35,773 bases of DNA from Bacteroidota bacterium (GCA_018268105.1 JAFDXG010000161.1:1-35773); one strand, 5' to 3'; numbered from the stretch's first letter, positions 16,810-27,000 are shown. Translations and numbers: made by a program. Notes: a model not told the origin generated them from the sequence alone.

Positions 16810-19461
16810 TCATTTGCCGGCACTGATAATATTCGCATAATAATCTCTTGCCTGCTGATAATGTATCCTTACCTTATCAAGCGTTTCAGGAAAAAATTTT
16901 TTCCACTTTCCGTCGTCAGCAATATTGGCCAGTATATTATCTATCCATCGCACAAAATACAATGCATCATCTTTACCTGCCACAATATTCCTGTCACCAA
17001 TATATACATACACCGGTGAAGTATGCGTATGGTATTCATTGCCGCTTACCCGCCTGGCGGCAATCCAGGAGCTCTCATCAATCATATAGCTCTTTTTCAG
17101 TACGAACGGTTTACCGGGAGCCTGGGTGCCGCCGGCAGTAGCAATAACTTTCCCGTTGCATAATATCTCAATCCTGCCTGTCGCGTCATTCTCCGCATTC
17201 CAGGTAACTTCGATATTTACTTTTTGCTTTTGCGAAAGATGAACTGTTGCACCAGGCCCCTGGTTACCGTTCACTTTCAGGTCAAGAAACTCTTTATCCC
17301 CTAATCTTGATATGACTGTTTTTCCTTCCCGTATCGCTTCGATCCAGTTATTATAAGTAAGGTTTGTATTTACCTGCGCGTAGGTCAGCACAGTTCCCAG
17401 CGGCTCAAGATTATTGCACGGGAAATCCGTGCCGGCAGCAAGCGGCAGCTTAATGCCGCAGTTGAGCATTTTGTAATATACATCGAGCGACTGCTTACCA
17501 AAATAAGATCCATAATTCGGGGAATAAGAACCGAAGACATCTGTTGACACAAAATCAATATTTCCTAATGCTGCTTCCACCGGCAGGTCAACAGGGATAC
17601 AACAGTTCAGCTCAGTAGGTATATTTTCATTCAAATATTCCAGGTGGGCGAACCCCCTCACCGCATTTTGCTTTTTAGCCCATTCAAGTATTTCATAAGG
17701 AGACTCCGCCCATATTTGTTCCGCGTGGGTTAACCCCAGCAAAACAAGGTGCCCGCCCAATGCCTGCTTTGCAAAATCCGTGTACGTTGCATCCCAGTGC
17801 CATTCGGCATCCCAGTGAACAATAGCATTCGGGGTAGATTGCGGCGCATCCTTACCTGTCACCAGCTTCAGGTCTGTTTTAGGATCATATACCTCCCCGT
17901 TGCCCATATCCGCCAGCACGGAGATCACCGACAGCCCGTTCTTTTTCATAGCAGATGCGAGCGTATCCACTGCATACACGGGAGTGCTCACCCCGCAGTT
18001 GCGGTGCACATGTAAATCGCCGGCATACCACCCTTTCTTCTTTAGCCTGTCATTCAGCGATCCTGCATTTACCGGAACGCCGGTATCTGCAACAAGCGTA
18101 TATATACAATTTGCCGGAACCTCTATCTTAAATTTTCCTTTTTTATCAGGGAAATATGTTTTTTGTTTTTTAAGATCATTGAGGCTGTCCGTAAAGATCA
18201 ATTGTACTGATGTGATATCCCGGAGGTTATTCAACGAGAGATTGACCTGTACGGGTTTGTTATAAGTATTAAGTCCCACTACCACAGGCGCATTCCGGTA
18301 TGCGTTGAAAAAGGACAATGCCGGCGCCCTGTCGTCGCTGCTCTGCAGCGCTACCTGCCAGGAGCCGGGGGTTACATATTTCGATATTTGCGAAATAGCA
18401 TAAAAATGTTTTCGCGGGGTATAAGTTTTATTTTCTTTATCATACCCAAGTATCCCCCAGTAGCTGAACAGGCTCGGCGCATGATGATCGTAATAGCTGT
18501 CATATCCTTCCCATACCAGTGCCCCTGCAGCGCCATTCTTCAGCAGGTCCAATAAATACCCCACGCATTGTGCTGCAAACTGGTAATTATAAGCAGTCAT
18601 AATGCCATCATCCAGCCCGTCTCTCCAGGCATTCCATTCTGTTACCCAGAATTTCATGTCGGGATAAGCCGAATGTCTGATAAGCGAATCTACAGGCGCA
18701 TAATAGCCACTGTAACTATGCACGGCAATACGGCTGAGATGAGACATGATGAGCGGATCCTTCATCATTTCCGGGATATAACGGTTTACACTATTATCCA
18801 TACCCGCCGCATCCGGGCCTACAAAACGGATATCATTCATCCCGCTTTGTTTTACCCGTACCATAATTTTTTTCAGGATCGCCACATAGCGTGATTCGTT
18901 GAGCTGCGGACCTTCTTTTTGAATATCGGGCTCATTAAACGGCGCTACCATTCCAAATCTCAGATGCTGCTTAAACCTGGCATATTGCAAAAAGGAAACA
19001 AACATTTCCGCAAACTCATCTTCCTGCCCGGGGGCTACCGTCTCCCCTCCCATCCAGGCAGGCAGGTATCCCATCAGATTGACCATGATATTGTGAGAGA
19101 TACCTTTCTTATTGAGATACGCGATGGTTTTCCATACGCTGGTGAATTTTGGCGTGGCATACAGGTTATCGTAATATTTCCAGTTGTATACAAAAGGATC
19201 ATCATTGTCATTCACATCCTCCCATTCTTTCGGCGTTTCTACGATCACCCGGAAAATCTTTGCCTGCATGGAGTCTGCCAGCAGGTCAATGGCAGGCTTC
19301 AGCTCATCTTCTTTCCAGCTCCTGGTATTGATATTAACGCCAATGCCATCTATCGTCTGCAACCGGTTAAGACCATTAACGGATATTGTAATGGCGGGTT
19401 GCGAATAAGCATATATACCGGAAATAAAACAGGCAATAAGTAATAAAACTTTTAACTGCAT
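16810..19461 (-). CDS. GH30-like glycosidase fused to a PHP (CehA/McbA-type) metallohydrolase
   Basis: An 883-residue secreted two-enzyme fusion. After the signal (MQLKVLLLIACFISGIYAYS) comes a clan-A TIM barrel: LQTIDGIGVNIN at its start, acid/base Glu177 in PFNEPD and nucleophile Glu275 in WVTEWNAW, with a beta domain to about residue 460. The second half begins KKGWYAGDLHVHRNCG (His484, His486) and has THAEQ (His579), HLEY (His606) and AGTDFP (Asp679). This is the PHP metal-site pattern of CehA/McbA-like hydrolases, and it ends in the beta domain with LKVNGNQGPGATV and WIAARR. The frame is open to a TTG at 19557, but that codon lies inside the predicted promoter; the ATG at 19461 starts the signal peptide. 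It carries the shared AraC-type operator. GH30 assignment is by motif; GH39- or GH5-like is possible. Confidence 0.85.
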   Translation of the reverse strand: MQLKVLLLIACFISGIYAYSQPAITISVNGLNRLQTIDGIGVNINTRSWKEDELKPAIDLLADSMQAKIFRVIVETPKEWEDVNDNDDPFVYNWKYYDNLYATPKFTSVWKTIAYLNKKGISHNIMVNLMGYLPAWMGGETVAPGQEDEFAEMFVSFLQYARFKQHLRFGMVAPFNEPDIQKEGPQLNESRYVAILKKIMVRVKQSGMNDIRFVGPDAAGMDNSVNRYIPEMMKDPLIMSHLSRIAVHSYSGYYAPVDSLIRHSAYPDMKFWVTEWNAWRDGLDDGIMTAYNYQFAAQCVGYLLDLLKNGAAGALVWEGYDSYYDHHAPSLFSYWGILGYDKENKTYTPRKHFYAISQISKYVTPGSWQVALQSSDDRAPALSFFNAYRNAPVVVGLNTYNKPVQVNLSLNNLRDITSVQLIFTDSLNDLKKQKTYFPDKKGKFKIEVPANCIYTLVADTGVPVNAGSLNDRLKKKGWYAGDLHVHRNCGVSTPVYAVDTLASAMKKNGLSVISVLADMGNGEVYDPKTDLKLVTGKDAPQSTPNAIVHWDAEWHWDATYTDFAKQALGGHLVLLGLTHAEQIWAESPYEILEWAKKQNAVRGFAHLEYLNENIPTELNCCIPVDLPVEAALGNIDFVSTDVFGSYSPNYGSYFGKQSLDVYYKMLNCGIKLPLAAGTDFPCNNLEPLGTVLTYAQVNTNLTYNNWIEAIREGKTVISRLGDKEFLDLKVNGNQGPGATVHLSQKQKVNIEVTWNAENDATGRIEILCNGKVIATAGGTQAPGKPFVLKKSYMIDESSWIAARRVSGNEYHTHTSPVYVYIGDRNIVAGKDDALYFVRWIDNILANIADDGKWKKFFPETLDKVRIHYQQARDYYANIISAGK

Positions 19462-19554
19462 ATGGAAACAGTTTTGATTGACGCAATCTTCTCTTTGTAA
19501 AAAGCAGAAAGATATAAGCATTGCAAACCTCAGCAAAATACTTTGCTCTGTCGC

Positions 19555-19617
19555 CAAAATTAAAGGTATACCTATATCAACGATTCATCAATTTGGAGAA
19601 AGTAGTAACCTATTTTG
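19555..19617 (-). promoter_or_regulatory. GH30-PHP promoter with AraC-type tandem operator
   Basis: Read on the minus strand: far half-site CAAAATAG (19610-19617), near half-site CCAAATTG (19589-19596, 6/8 match), then a 26-bp gap and TAATTTTG (19555-19562), a TAnnTTTG element 93 bases from the chosen ATG. Half-site spacing is exactly 21 bp. The far site continues GGTTACTA, identical to the susC operator. Confidence 0.65.
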
Positions 19618-19689
19618 TCTCAGGATATATTACAGAAAAACATGAATTTATGTAAACGAGTCGTATTTCAGATTTTCGCATATTAATAT

Positions 19690-20100
19690 TTACCAGTAAA
19701 TCCCCGCTAAAAAAACAAAACACTCTCGCGTCGTCTCTGCAATCCCGCCAGCATCAAGATTTGAACTGAATGAATGTGGCAGCGGGAGAAGCAGCCCTCG
19801 CAATAACCAAGTTGCAGACGCATGGGATTGCTTCGCCGCGAAAGAGACCAATGATTTAGGGTTGATACAGCGGCTCGCAAAGAATACGAAAACCGCGAGC
19901 GTCATTTCGATGGCACCGCGGGTTGTTTGTATTAACGAGTTGTAGTGTGCTGAGAAATCCGTTGGGCATTAGTACCAATGTTGAACACCTGTACAAAAGC
20001 CAGGCAGATCTCTCCCGCGCGAAAAGGTGATTTAATTACAGTGTTCGTGTTGGCTTGGTCGAGATGACGATCATGCCCGATCATCACCCTTTAATTCACT
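19690..20100. repeat. dispersed non-coding repeat cluster
   Basis: This gene-free stretch is more GC-rich than its surroundings and is built of imperfect inverted repeats. GCAATCCC (19739) pairs with GGGATTGC (19824). GTCATTTCGA (19901) pairs with TCGAGATGAC (20059) with one mismatch. Inner GAGAAATC (19952) pairs loosely with AGATCTCTC (20007). AAAAACAAAACACTC (19711-19725) recurs in inverted orientation at 21664-21678 on the other side of the nitrilase gene. It resembles intergenic repeats common in soil Bacteroidota. A 71-codon minus-strand frame inside it is not credible as a gene. The flanks 19618-19689 and 20101-20387 show nothing recognisable. Confidence 0.6.
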
Positions 20101-20387
20101 ATGAAAGGCAGAGCAGGTATTTTACGCGTACATATTTTCTAAACTGCGAAAATCTGAACTGCACACGTTCAAAAACAGGTTCTTATAAAAAAACTTATTG
20201 CCTGTGATTTCATTATATACGCCCTCATGTTAATGTCAAATAATTTCCCCATAATACGCCAATATCATAGTAGGAAAAAGTGGCGATAATTTTATAGTAA
20301 AATATAAATTAGTTGTATGTAGCGAGAATAGCAGCTTATCGAAAAGTGAAAGTTTTATTAGTAAAAAACAAACCTTTCTTCAAAATA

Positions 20388-21434
20388 TTAAACCGCCGGC
20401 CGCTTCCCCATCTGCTTTTTCTCGTCCGCACCAAGCACCTCGCGGTAAGGCTTAAGATCAAACTCCCGCAGTATATCCTTCACTTTTACATCCGGCGACA
20501 GACTTTCTATAACAGACAGCTCCTCTTCATGTAACGAATAGCAAATTACTTTTCTTCCGTATTTCTTTTGGATATCCCCGAACTTTTCGAAATCCGGCCA
20601 GCTATGCAGCACGACTTTTTCTAAATTAACCGGCGCACAAACACCCCACCGGCTCCAGATACCGCTTCCTGCAATATCGTTGCCTACCGGATCACATATC
20701 TTAGTGGTACCCTTCCATGTGCTGGATACCACTGTAACCTGGTTGGTCCAGGCACGCGTATTCACCTTTTTGCCGCCTCCAAAAGCAGAGGGCCAGAAAA
20801 TGACCTCAGCGCCTTTTTCCACAAGCTTTTGCCATCCTTCCGGCCACTCAATGTCATAACATATCTGTATCCCGATGACACCAAAATCGGTCTGAAAAAC
20901 AGGCGGATCAATCGGCCCGGGACTGACTCCCTTTCCCATTTCCGAAACCGTAGTGTGTGCTTTCCGGTATTCACCCATCACTTTTCCCTGCCGGTCAATC
21001 ACTATGGCAGCATTATAATAAATACTATTCTCCACAGTAATCACGGGGCATACCACATAGCAGTGGTGAAGCTTTGCAAATGTCTGTAGCGGCGCGATCA
21101 CCCGGCCTGAGCCATCTTCAGCAGCATCTTTAACCGGAGGTTGTGTACCTGTCAATTGAGCCACATGGAATATTTCCGGGAAACAATAAATATCCGGTTT
21201 GAACGGGAGCGCATTTTCCGCCTGCTTAACTGCTGCCTGCACAGCTTCTTTCCAATCCCTGCCGGTAATGCCGTCCTGCGTCATGGATGCTATCCATACA
21301 TTTCTGCCACCGTCGTATAAAGGATTGCCTGACTGCAGCAGTGGTGCAGGACTTCCCGGTATGCTCCCGATATTTATTGCAGCAGCCCCGAGCAATGAGT
21401 TCCTTAAAAAATTTCTTCTGCCGGATTTTTCCAT
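20388..21434 (-). CDS. nitrilase-superfamily carbon-nitrogen hydrolase, Tat-exported
   Basis: A 348-residue amidase-like enzyme with the full catalytic triad: Glu87 (CFPEIF), Lys158 (EYRKAH) and Cys192 (QICYDIEWPEG). A second Glu region is present in the family position after the cysteine. The N-terminus EKSGRRNFLRNSLLGAAAI is a twin-arginine signal, so the folded enzyme acts outside the cytoplasm, unusual for a superfamily that is mostly cytosolic. Nitrilase-superfamily members hydrolyse amides, ureas or nitriles; the substrate is not predictable here. It is transcribed alone, divergent from the ECF sigma gene, with repeats on both sides. It may serve either neighbouring locus. Confidence 0.92.
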   Translation of the reverse strand: MEKSGRRNFLRNSLLGAAAINIGSIPGSPAPLLQSGNPLYDGGRNVWIASMTQDGITGRDWKEAVQAAVKQAENALPFKPDIYCFPEIFHVAQLTGTQPPVKDAAEDGSGRVIAPLQTFAKLHHCYVVCPVITVENSIYYNAAIVIDRQGKVMGEYRKAHTTVSEMGKGVSPGPIDPPVFQTDFGVIGIQICYDIEWPEGWQKLVEKGAEVIFWPSAFGGGKKVNTRAWTNQVTVVSSTWKGTTKICDPVGNDIAGSGIWSRWGVCAPVNLEKVVLHSWPDFEKFGDIQKKYGRKVICYSLHEEELSVIESLSPDVKVKDILREFDLKPYREVLGADEKKQMGKRPAV

Positions 21435-21921
21435 ACACTTTATTTTACATTATGTGATAATAAATCTCTCCTGCTAATCGAAATTACAGCATAGTTCATC
21501 ATACCACATCACAAAACATTATAATAATCAAAATAAGAATTATTTATAAACCTGAATTATCATGAAAGTTACAAAATCATCAACCTGCTGCCGTATTTCG
21601 AACCGAGCCAATACGAACACTATAGTTAAACCCTTCTTCGGCGGGATCGAAATGACGGTGCCGGAGTGTTTTGTTTTTGTAACTGGCGTTTTCTGTATGG
21701 GGTATATATAATTTTTGCAGGAAGATATTCTATCAGTTCACTCATTAATATTACGTTCTAACCCTGCCCGTCCGGTCAGGCGGGCTTATTACATTATTTC
21801 TCCCTGCAAGATAATAAGGCAGGATATGTTTGGTATAAACCTGTTACTTAGGTAATAATGTTCCCCGACTACATGATAAGCCTTAAAAAAGAAATTGTAA
21901 TTTCATACCTTGTTGGCTGAT
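21435..21921. other. divergent intergenic region with repeat fragments
   Basis: No gene seen. It holds TCGAAATGAC (21648-21657) and GAGTGTTTTGTTTTT (21664-21678), matching the repeat cluster on the other side of the nitrilase gene, in inverted orientation. It also holds an imperfect GC-rich hairpin (GCCCGTCC at 21766, GGCGGGC at 21779) of the kind dispersed in Chitinophagaceae genomes. CAAAATAAG at 21529 resembles the operator half-site but has no partner at 21 bp. Confidence 0.5.
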
Positions 21922-22518
21922 ATGAATGCTTCTTACATATCCCAGAGTGATCAAAAACTGCTTGACGCCTCAAAAAACGGGGATGAAAAAGCCTTTGGCC
22001 GCTTATTCGAAAAATACTGGGATGATCTTTTCAGGATCGCTTACCGGCGGTTGCATTCGGCCGAAGATGCCAAAGACCTGGTACAGGATGTATTTCTTTC
22101 TTTATGGAACAATATCGGTAATATTTCAGTGGATGACTCGCTCGGAGGCTACTTATATACTGCCCTCCGTAACAGGATCTTCAATCATTTTGAAAAGAAC
22201 AATAACCGCCTGCAAAAATTAATGCAACGGCAGTTTCTTCCTGCCGACGGGGAAGAAACTATTTTCAGCAGCTATTGTACCAAGGAGCTGCAACAATTCA
22301 TTGCGCAGCAGGTAGTTGCCATGCCGGAAAAAATGCGGCAGATATACCTCCTGAGCAAAGAAGAAAATCTTACCCACGCGGAGATCGCGACGCTGCTCAG
22401 TCTTTCCAACCAAACAGTTAAAAACCAGCTGTACAATGCCCTGAACCGGTTAAGAAAAAGCCTGGTCAATACGCATATGCCCGCTTACATCCTTTGTGCT
22501 GAACTGCTGCTGCACTGA
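21922..22518 (+). CDS. ECF-type RNA polymerase sigma factor (FecI-like, Bacteroidota RpoE family)
   Basis: A 198-residue sigma-70 family protein with region 2 (DEKAFGRLFEKYWDDLFRIAYRR, then AEDAKDLVQDVFLSLWNN) and region 4 (MPEKMRQIYLLSKEENLTHAEIATLLSLSNQTVKNQLYNALNRLRKSL). The ATG at 21922 is preferred over upstream TTG codons. It is followed after 74 bp by a FecR anti-sigma and then by an STN-containing SusC, the standard trans-envelope signalling cassette. Substrate binding at SusC would release the sigma factor through FecR to transcribe the downstream susCD operon. Confidence 0.95.
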   Translation: MNASYISQSDQKLLDASKNGDEKAFGRLFEKYWDDLFRIAYRRLHSAEDAKDLVQDVFLSLWNNIGNISVDDSLGGYLYTALRNRIFNHFEKNNNRLQKLMQRQFLPADGEETIFSSYCTKELQQFIAQQVVAMPEKMRQIYLLSKEENLTHAEIATLLSLSNQTVKNQLYNALNRLRKSLVNTHMPAYILCAELLLH

Positions 22519-22592
22519 CCGCAACAGTCAAAAAAAATTACAGCTGCCCTGGTACTTTCCTTTAGCCCAACTGTTAATACTCAAAAAACATA

Positions 22593-23753
22593 TTGGAAAC
22601 ACATCAGCTGGAGCTGCTTATTAAAAAATATAATGCCGGGCAATGCACTGCCGAAGAAAGATCATGGCTGGAGCAATGGTATCTTTCCTTCGAATGGAGC
22701 AGGAAAGAAGACCTGACTGATGCAATAATAGCGGAGCTAAAGGAGGCGGCATGGAGCGGGCTGCAACAAAGCAGCAACGAAAAAGATATAATACCAATGC
22801 AATCTCCTCCCCGGAAAAAAGCCGGCAGGATATGGTGGTATTACAGCGCTGCCGCATCCGTTGCGTTGACCGGCTTCCTGTTTTTGTATAATCCCGGGAA
22901 AAAAACTGTGCCGGCTCCGGCAACCGCCACTGCACAAACACCAAAAGACATCCTGCCCGGCACCAGCAAAGCCTCGCTGGTCATGGGCGACGGATCAGTG
23001 ATCGCGCTTGATGCTACTGCGGTGTCGCAGATAGAAGAAGGCGACGGCACTACCATCAGTAAACAGTACGGTAAGATCATATACAATAATACCCCGGGTA
23101 ATAGCCCCAAAGTGGTTTATAATACACTGAACATTCCCCGCGGCGCCGAATATGAGCTGGTATTGCCCGATGGAAGCAAAGTATGGCTGAATGCGGCTTC
23201 TTATTTAAGATTTCCCACTCGTTTCGTGGAAAAGGAGAGGATCGTATACCTGGAAGGCGAAGCCTATTTTGAGATAGCTAAAAATGCCATGCAGCCCTTT
23301 AAAGTTGTTACCCGGAGTAATATGGAAGTGGAAGTTACAGGCACCCATTTCAATGTGATGGCATACGAAGATGAAGCATATATTAAAACAACGCTTACCG
23401 AAGGTAAAGTGAAGATCAGGAATGGAAAATACATAACGCCGTTGGCGCCGACGCAGCAGGCAGCTTTAGAAAAAAGCTCCGGGCAGATAGATGTTAAAAA
23501 AGTGGATATAGATAAAGAGATCGCCTGGAAGAACGGAAGGATTGAGTTTAGTGATGATAAGCTACCCTACATCATGCGGCAATTGTCGAGATGGTATGAT
23601 GTGGACGTACGCTTCGAGGGTAATATCCCGCAAGGTGAATACAATGGCTCTATTCCACGAAAAGCGACTTTATCCGAAGTAATGGAGATATTGAAAATAG
23701 TAGGAGTGAAATACCGGCTGGACAACAGAATGGTGGTTATTACCGGAGGATAA
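22593..23753 (+). CDS. FecR-family anti-sigma factor
   Basis: A 386-residue inner-membrane regulator. The N-terminal cytoplasmic part (1-78) contains KYNAGQCTAEERSWLEQWY. A single transmembrane segment follows (about 80-99, WWYYSAAASVALTGFLFLY). The periplasmic FecR domain has NTLNIPRGAEYELVLPDGSKVWLNAASYLRFP, VYLEGEAYFEIAKN and MEVEVTGTHFNVMAY, and the C-terminal DUF4974 region contains LPYIMRQLSRWYDVDVRFEG. Start codon: only a TTG at 22593 is available after the in-frame TAA at 22575, so this gene appears to use TTG (or the ATA before it). The partner is the ECF sigma factor upstream, and the STN domain of the next SusC. Confidence 0.95.
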   Translation: METHQLELLIKKYNAGQCTAEERSWLEQWYLSFEWSRKEDLTDAIIAELKEAAWSGLQQSSNEKDIIPMQSPPRKKAGRIWWYYSAAASVALTGFLFLYNPGKKTVPAPATATAQTPKDILPGTSKASLVMGDGSVIALDATAVSQIEEGDGTTISKQYGKIIYNNTPGNSPKVVYNTLNIPRGAEYELVLPDGSKVWLNAASYLRFPTRFVEKERIVYLEGEAYFEIAKNAMQPFKVVTRSNMEVEVTGTHFNVMAYEDEAYIKTTLTEGKVKIRNGKYITPLAPTQQAALEKSSGQIDVKKVDIDKEIAWKNGRIEFSDDKLPYIMRQLSRWYDVDVRFEGNIPQGEYNGSIPRKATLSEVMEILKIVGVKYRLDNRMVVITGG

Positions 23754-23787
23754 GCTGATGATGGGGCGATTGTAACATAGGTATATC

Positions 23788-23867
23788 GTGAGAGGTCAAA
23801 CGTGAGAGGTGAGAAGTCAAACGTCAGAAGTGAGAAGTGAATGCACCATTCACTATTCACCATTCAC
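23788..23867. repeat. degenerate GTGAGA-type tandem repeats
   Basis: Consecutive variants of GTGAGAGGTCAAAC and GTGAGAAGT, followed by CACCATTCACTATTCACC, which partly pairs back with them. Related sequence forms the large hairpin at 28930-28981 and recurs at 29141-29175. It lies in the fecR-susC spacer. An imperfect 9-bp hairpin (23911-23934) follows in the same spacer. Confidence 0.6.
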
Positions 23868-24009
23868 AAAAAATGTATTAACGAGGTATTGTTTTGTTTG
23901 CTTACAAAAAACGGGAGTGCTGGAACACCCCCGTAAACAGTCATGGCAAACGAATAAACATACATTGATCAGGAACGCTTATTGTTTAACCAAAAACTTG
24001 TACAAAGCT

Positions 24010-27000
24010 ATGCAAATTAACCAAACCCACAGGTGGGGCAAACGATTATATCCGCCTGTACTAATGTTCAGGGTTATGAAATTAACTGTGGTCTTATTAT
24101 TTGTCTTTTGCATCAATACCGGTGCAACTGGCTTCTCACAAAGTATCACGCTTTCCCTACGCAATGCTCCTGTTGAAAAAGTGCTGAAAGAAATCCGTAA
24201 GCAAACGGGATATAGCTTTTTTTATAAAACAGAGCTGTTGCGTAATGCTCCCAGGGTGAGCCTTTCCGTAAAAAATGCTGCTATCCGGCAAGCCCTTGAT
24301 CTGTGCTTTACAGATGTGCCTGTTGAATACTCCATTGTGGCGCAAACGGTGGTCATTTCACCAAAGAAAACAATATCCGCTGTCTCCCCGGAAGATCCGG
24401 GCGAGCCTGAGATCATTGCGACAGAAATACAGGGAACCGTCACTAACAGTGCCGGGGAACCGCTGCCCGGCGCTTCTGTACGGCTGAAAGGGAGCAGCAC
24501 GGGAACTACTACTGATGCTGCAGGAAAATTCACCCTGAATATTCCCGGCAACCAGGGCGTGCTGGTCATTTCTTTTGTAGGCTATGTTGCGCAGGAAATA
24601 AATACCGGCGGGAGAACAGATATTAAAGTGGTATTGACACGTCAGGATACCCAGGCAGATGAAGTAGTAGTGGTGGGATACGGCAGCGCGAAAAAGAAGG
24701 ATCTGACCGGCGCTGTAGGGGTCGTAAACGTCCAGGAGCAATATAAGTCACCCATTATTGCTACGGAACAGATGCTGGAAGGCCAGGTGAGCGGCGTACA
24801 GGTATCGCAAAACCAGTCACAACCGGGCGGTGCAGTATTTTCTATCAGGATCAGGGGCACCAACTCCATCAACTCAGGTAATGAACCGCTGTACGTAATT
24901 GACGGGTATGCCGGCGGTGATATCGCCTCAGTCAGCCCGTCCGATATTGCATCCATCAGTGTATTAAAAGATGCTTCAGCAACTGCCATTTACGGGAGCA
25001 GGGGCGCCAACGGCGTGGTGATGATCACTACCAGGCGGGGGAACTACAATGCCAGGGGACTCACCATTGACGCTTATACGGGCGTGCAGAAAGTGGCAAA
25101 GAAATATAAGATGATGGACGCAAAGCAGTTTGCTACTTACCTGAACGAAATACAAACCCTGACCAATCAGCAAAACGGCACCAATGATCCGTTGCCTTAT
25201 ACCGACGCTGCAATAAGCGCGATGGGCAAAGGCACCGACTGGCAGGATGCCGTATTCAAGGCAGCACCTGTTTCTAATATCACCATCGGGCTGAATGGCG
25301 GAAGCAATAATACCAGGTATTATACCAGCCTCAGCTACTTCGATCAGAAAGGAGTGATGATCGCCACTGATTATAAAAGAGGTATCCTCCGTTTCAATGT
25401 TGATCATAATATGAGCAACCGGTTTAAGATGGGCTTATCCTCCTATCTTTCTTACGACTACCAGAAAGTGGCCTCTGTAAATACAGCCGGAGGCATTACC
25501 AGCCCCGGCGTATTATGGGATGCCATTCGTTTTAATCCTGCAGTTCCGGTTAAAGACGATGATGGAAATTATACTTACCTGAACGGGCCGCTCCCTAATG
25601 TAGATCCTCTCGGGAACCCCGTGGCTTATGCGCTCCTGTCAAAGAACGGGATGTACAGGTTTGCAACCACCGCTAATTTTTTCGTGGAATATGAAATACT
25701 GAAAGGATTAAAGCTGCGTTCCTCTTTGGGCGCGGGGTATGATAACAGGGGCAACAGGGTATTTACGCCTTCTTCCATCTTTGCCGGAGCGTCTTCCAAT
25801 GGATATGCAGCACAAAGTTCAGGACAATACTATAACTGGCTGACAGAAAATACCATCACTTATGACAAAACTATCAGCGACAAACATGTAATAAATGCAG
25901 TCGGCGGCTTTACTTTCCAGCATTGGTACAGCAAAGGCTTTTCTGCCGGTATCACCAATTTAGCCAACAACAATCTCGGATATGATAATCTCGGTATCGG
26001 CGATCCTGTTATCCCTTCGGCCTTTTTTGATGAAAATGTGCTGACTTCTTTCTTCGGAAGAATAAATTACAGCTTTTCCGACCGCTACCTGCTTACATTT
26101 ACCGCAAGAGCAGACGGATCTTCCCGTTTCGGGGATAAACACAAATGGGGATATTTCCCTTCCGGAGCTTTTGCATGGAATGTCGCTGAGGAAAATTTCA
26201 TGAAAAATATAAAGAATGTCAGCGCCTTAAAGCTTCGCCTCAGCTATGGTATCACCGGTAACCAGGAAATCGGCGATTATATTTCGCTGCCTGTATACGT
26301 AAACGATATTTACTCGCTTGGCCGGGATCCTTCTCCGGTGACTGCCATATTCCCTGTTCAGGTAGCCAACCCGGATATTAAATGGGAACAAACGGCTACG
26401 ACTGATATCGGGCTGGATATCGGGCTCTGGAATAACCGCGTGGAAATCACTACAGATTATTACAACAAAAAAACAACAAATCTCCTGCTATATATTAATG
26501 TTCCCCTGACATCCGGTTATGAAAGTTTGCTAAGGAACATCGGCGCTGTCCAAAACAGGGGGTTCGAGTTTTCACTGACTTCAAGGAATATTATTAATCC
26601 TGTATTCAAATGGGAATCTATCCTGAATTTCTCTACCAATAAAAACAAAGTACTTGACATCGGCACAAACAAAGAAATTTATGTAGGTGAGATAAGCAAC
26701 AATATTTTCAGCGCCACTTCAGGTATTATACAGGTAGGCCAGCCTATAGGATCATTTTATGGGTATAAGTTTGACGGCATCTGGCAAACCCAGGATGAAA
26801 TTGACAGGAGTGACACAGAGCAACCCGTTGTACCGGGAGACCCGAAATACCGCGACATTGATGGTGATAAATCACTCACTGGTCTTGACAGGACCATCAT
26901 AGGACAGGCGCTTCCTAAATTCATTTATGGATTCACCAATAATTTCAAATACGGAAGGTTCGGGCTGACCATATTCCTGCAGGGCATATATGGAAATAAG

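Noticed and set aside
18919..19443. 174-codon plus-strand open frame
   Set aside because: Antisense to the GH30 domain; a shadow of codon bias.
19690..19905. 71-codon minus-strand open frame
   Set aside because: It lies inside the dispersed repeat cluster and reads as low-complexity repeat translation.
21529..21580. CAAAATAAG and CAAAATCAT upstream of the sigma gene as possible operator half-sites
   Set aside because: They are 43 bp apart rather than 21, with no TAnnTTTG at the expected distance; likely chance in AT-rich DNA.
21766..21785. GC-rich hairpin as a terminator
   Set aside because: It lies between divergent genes, so neither transcript would end there; more likely a dispersed repeat.
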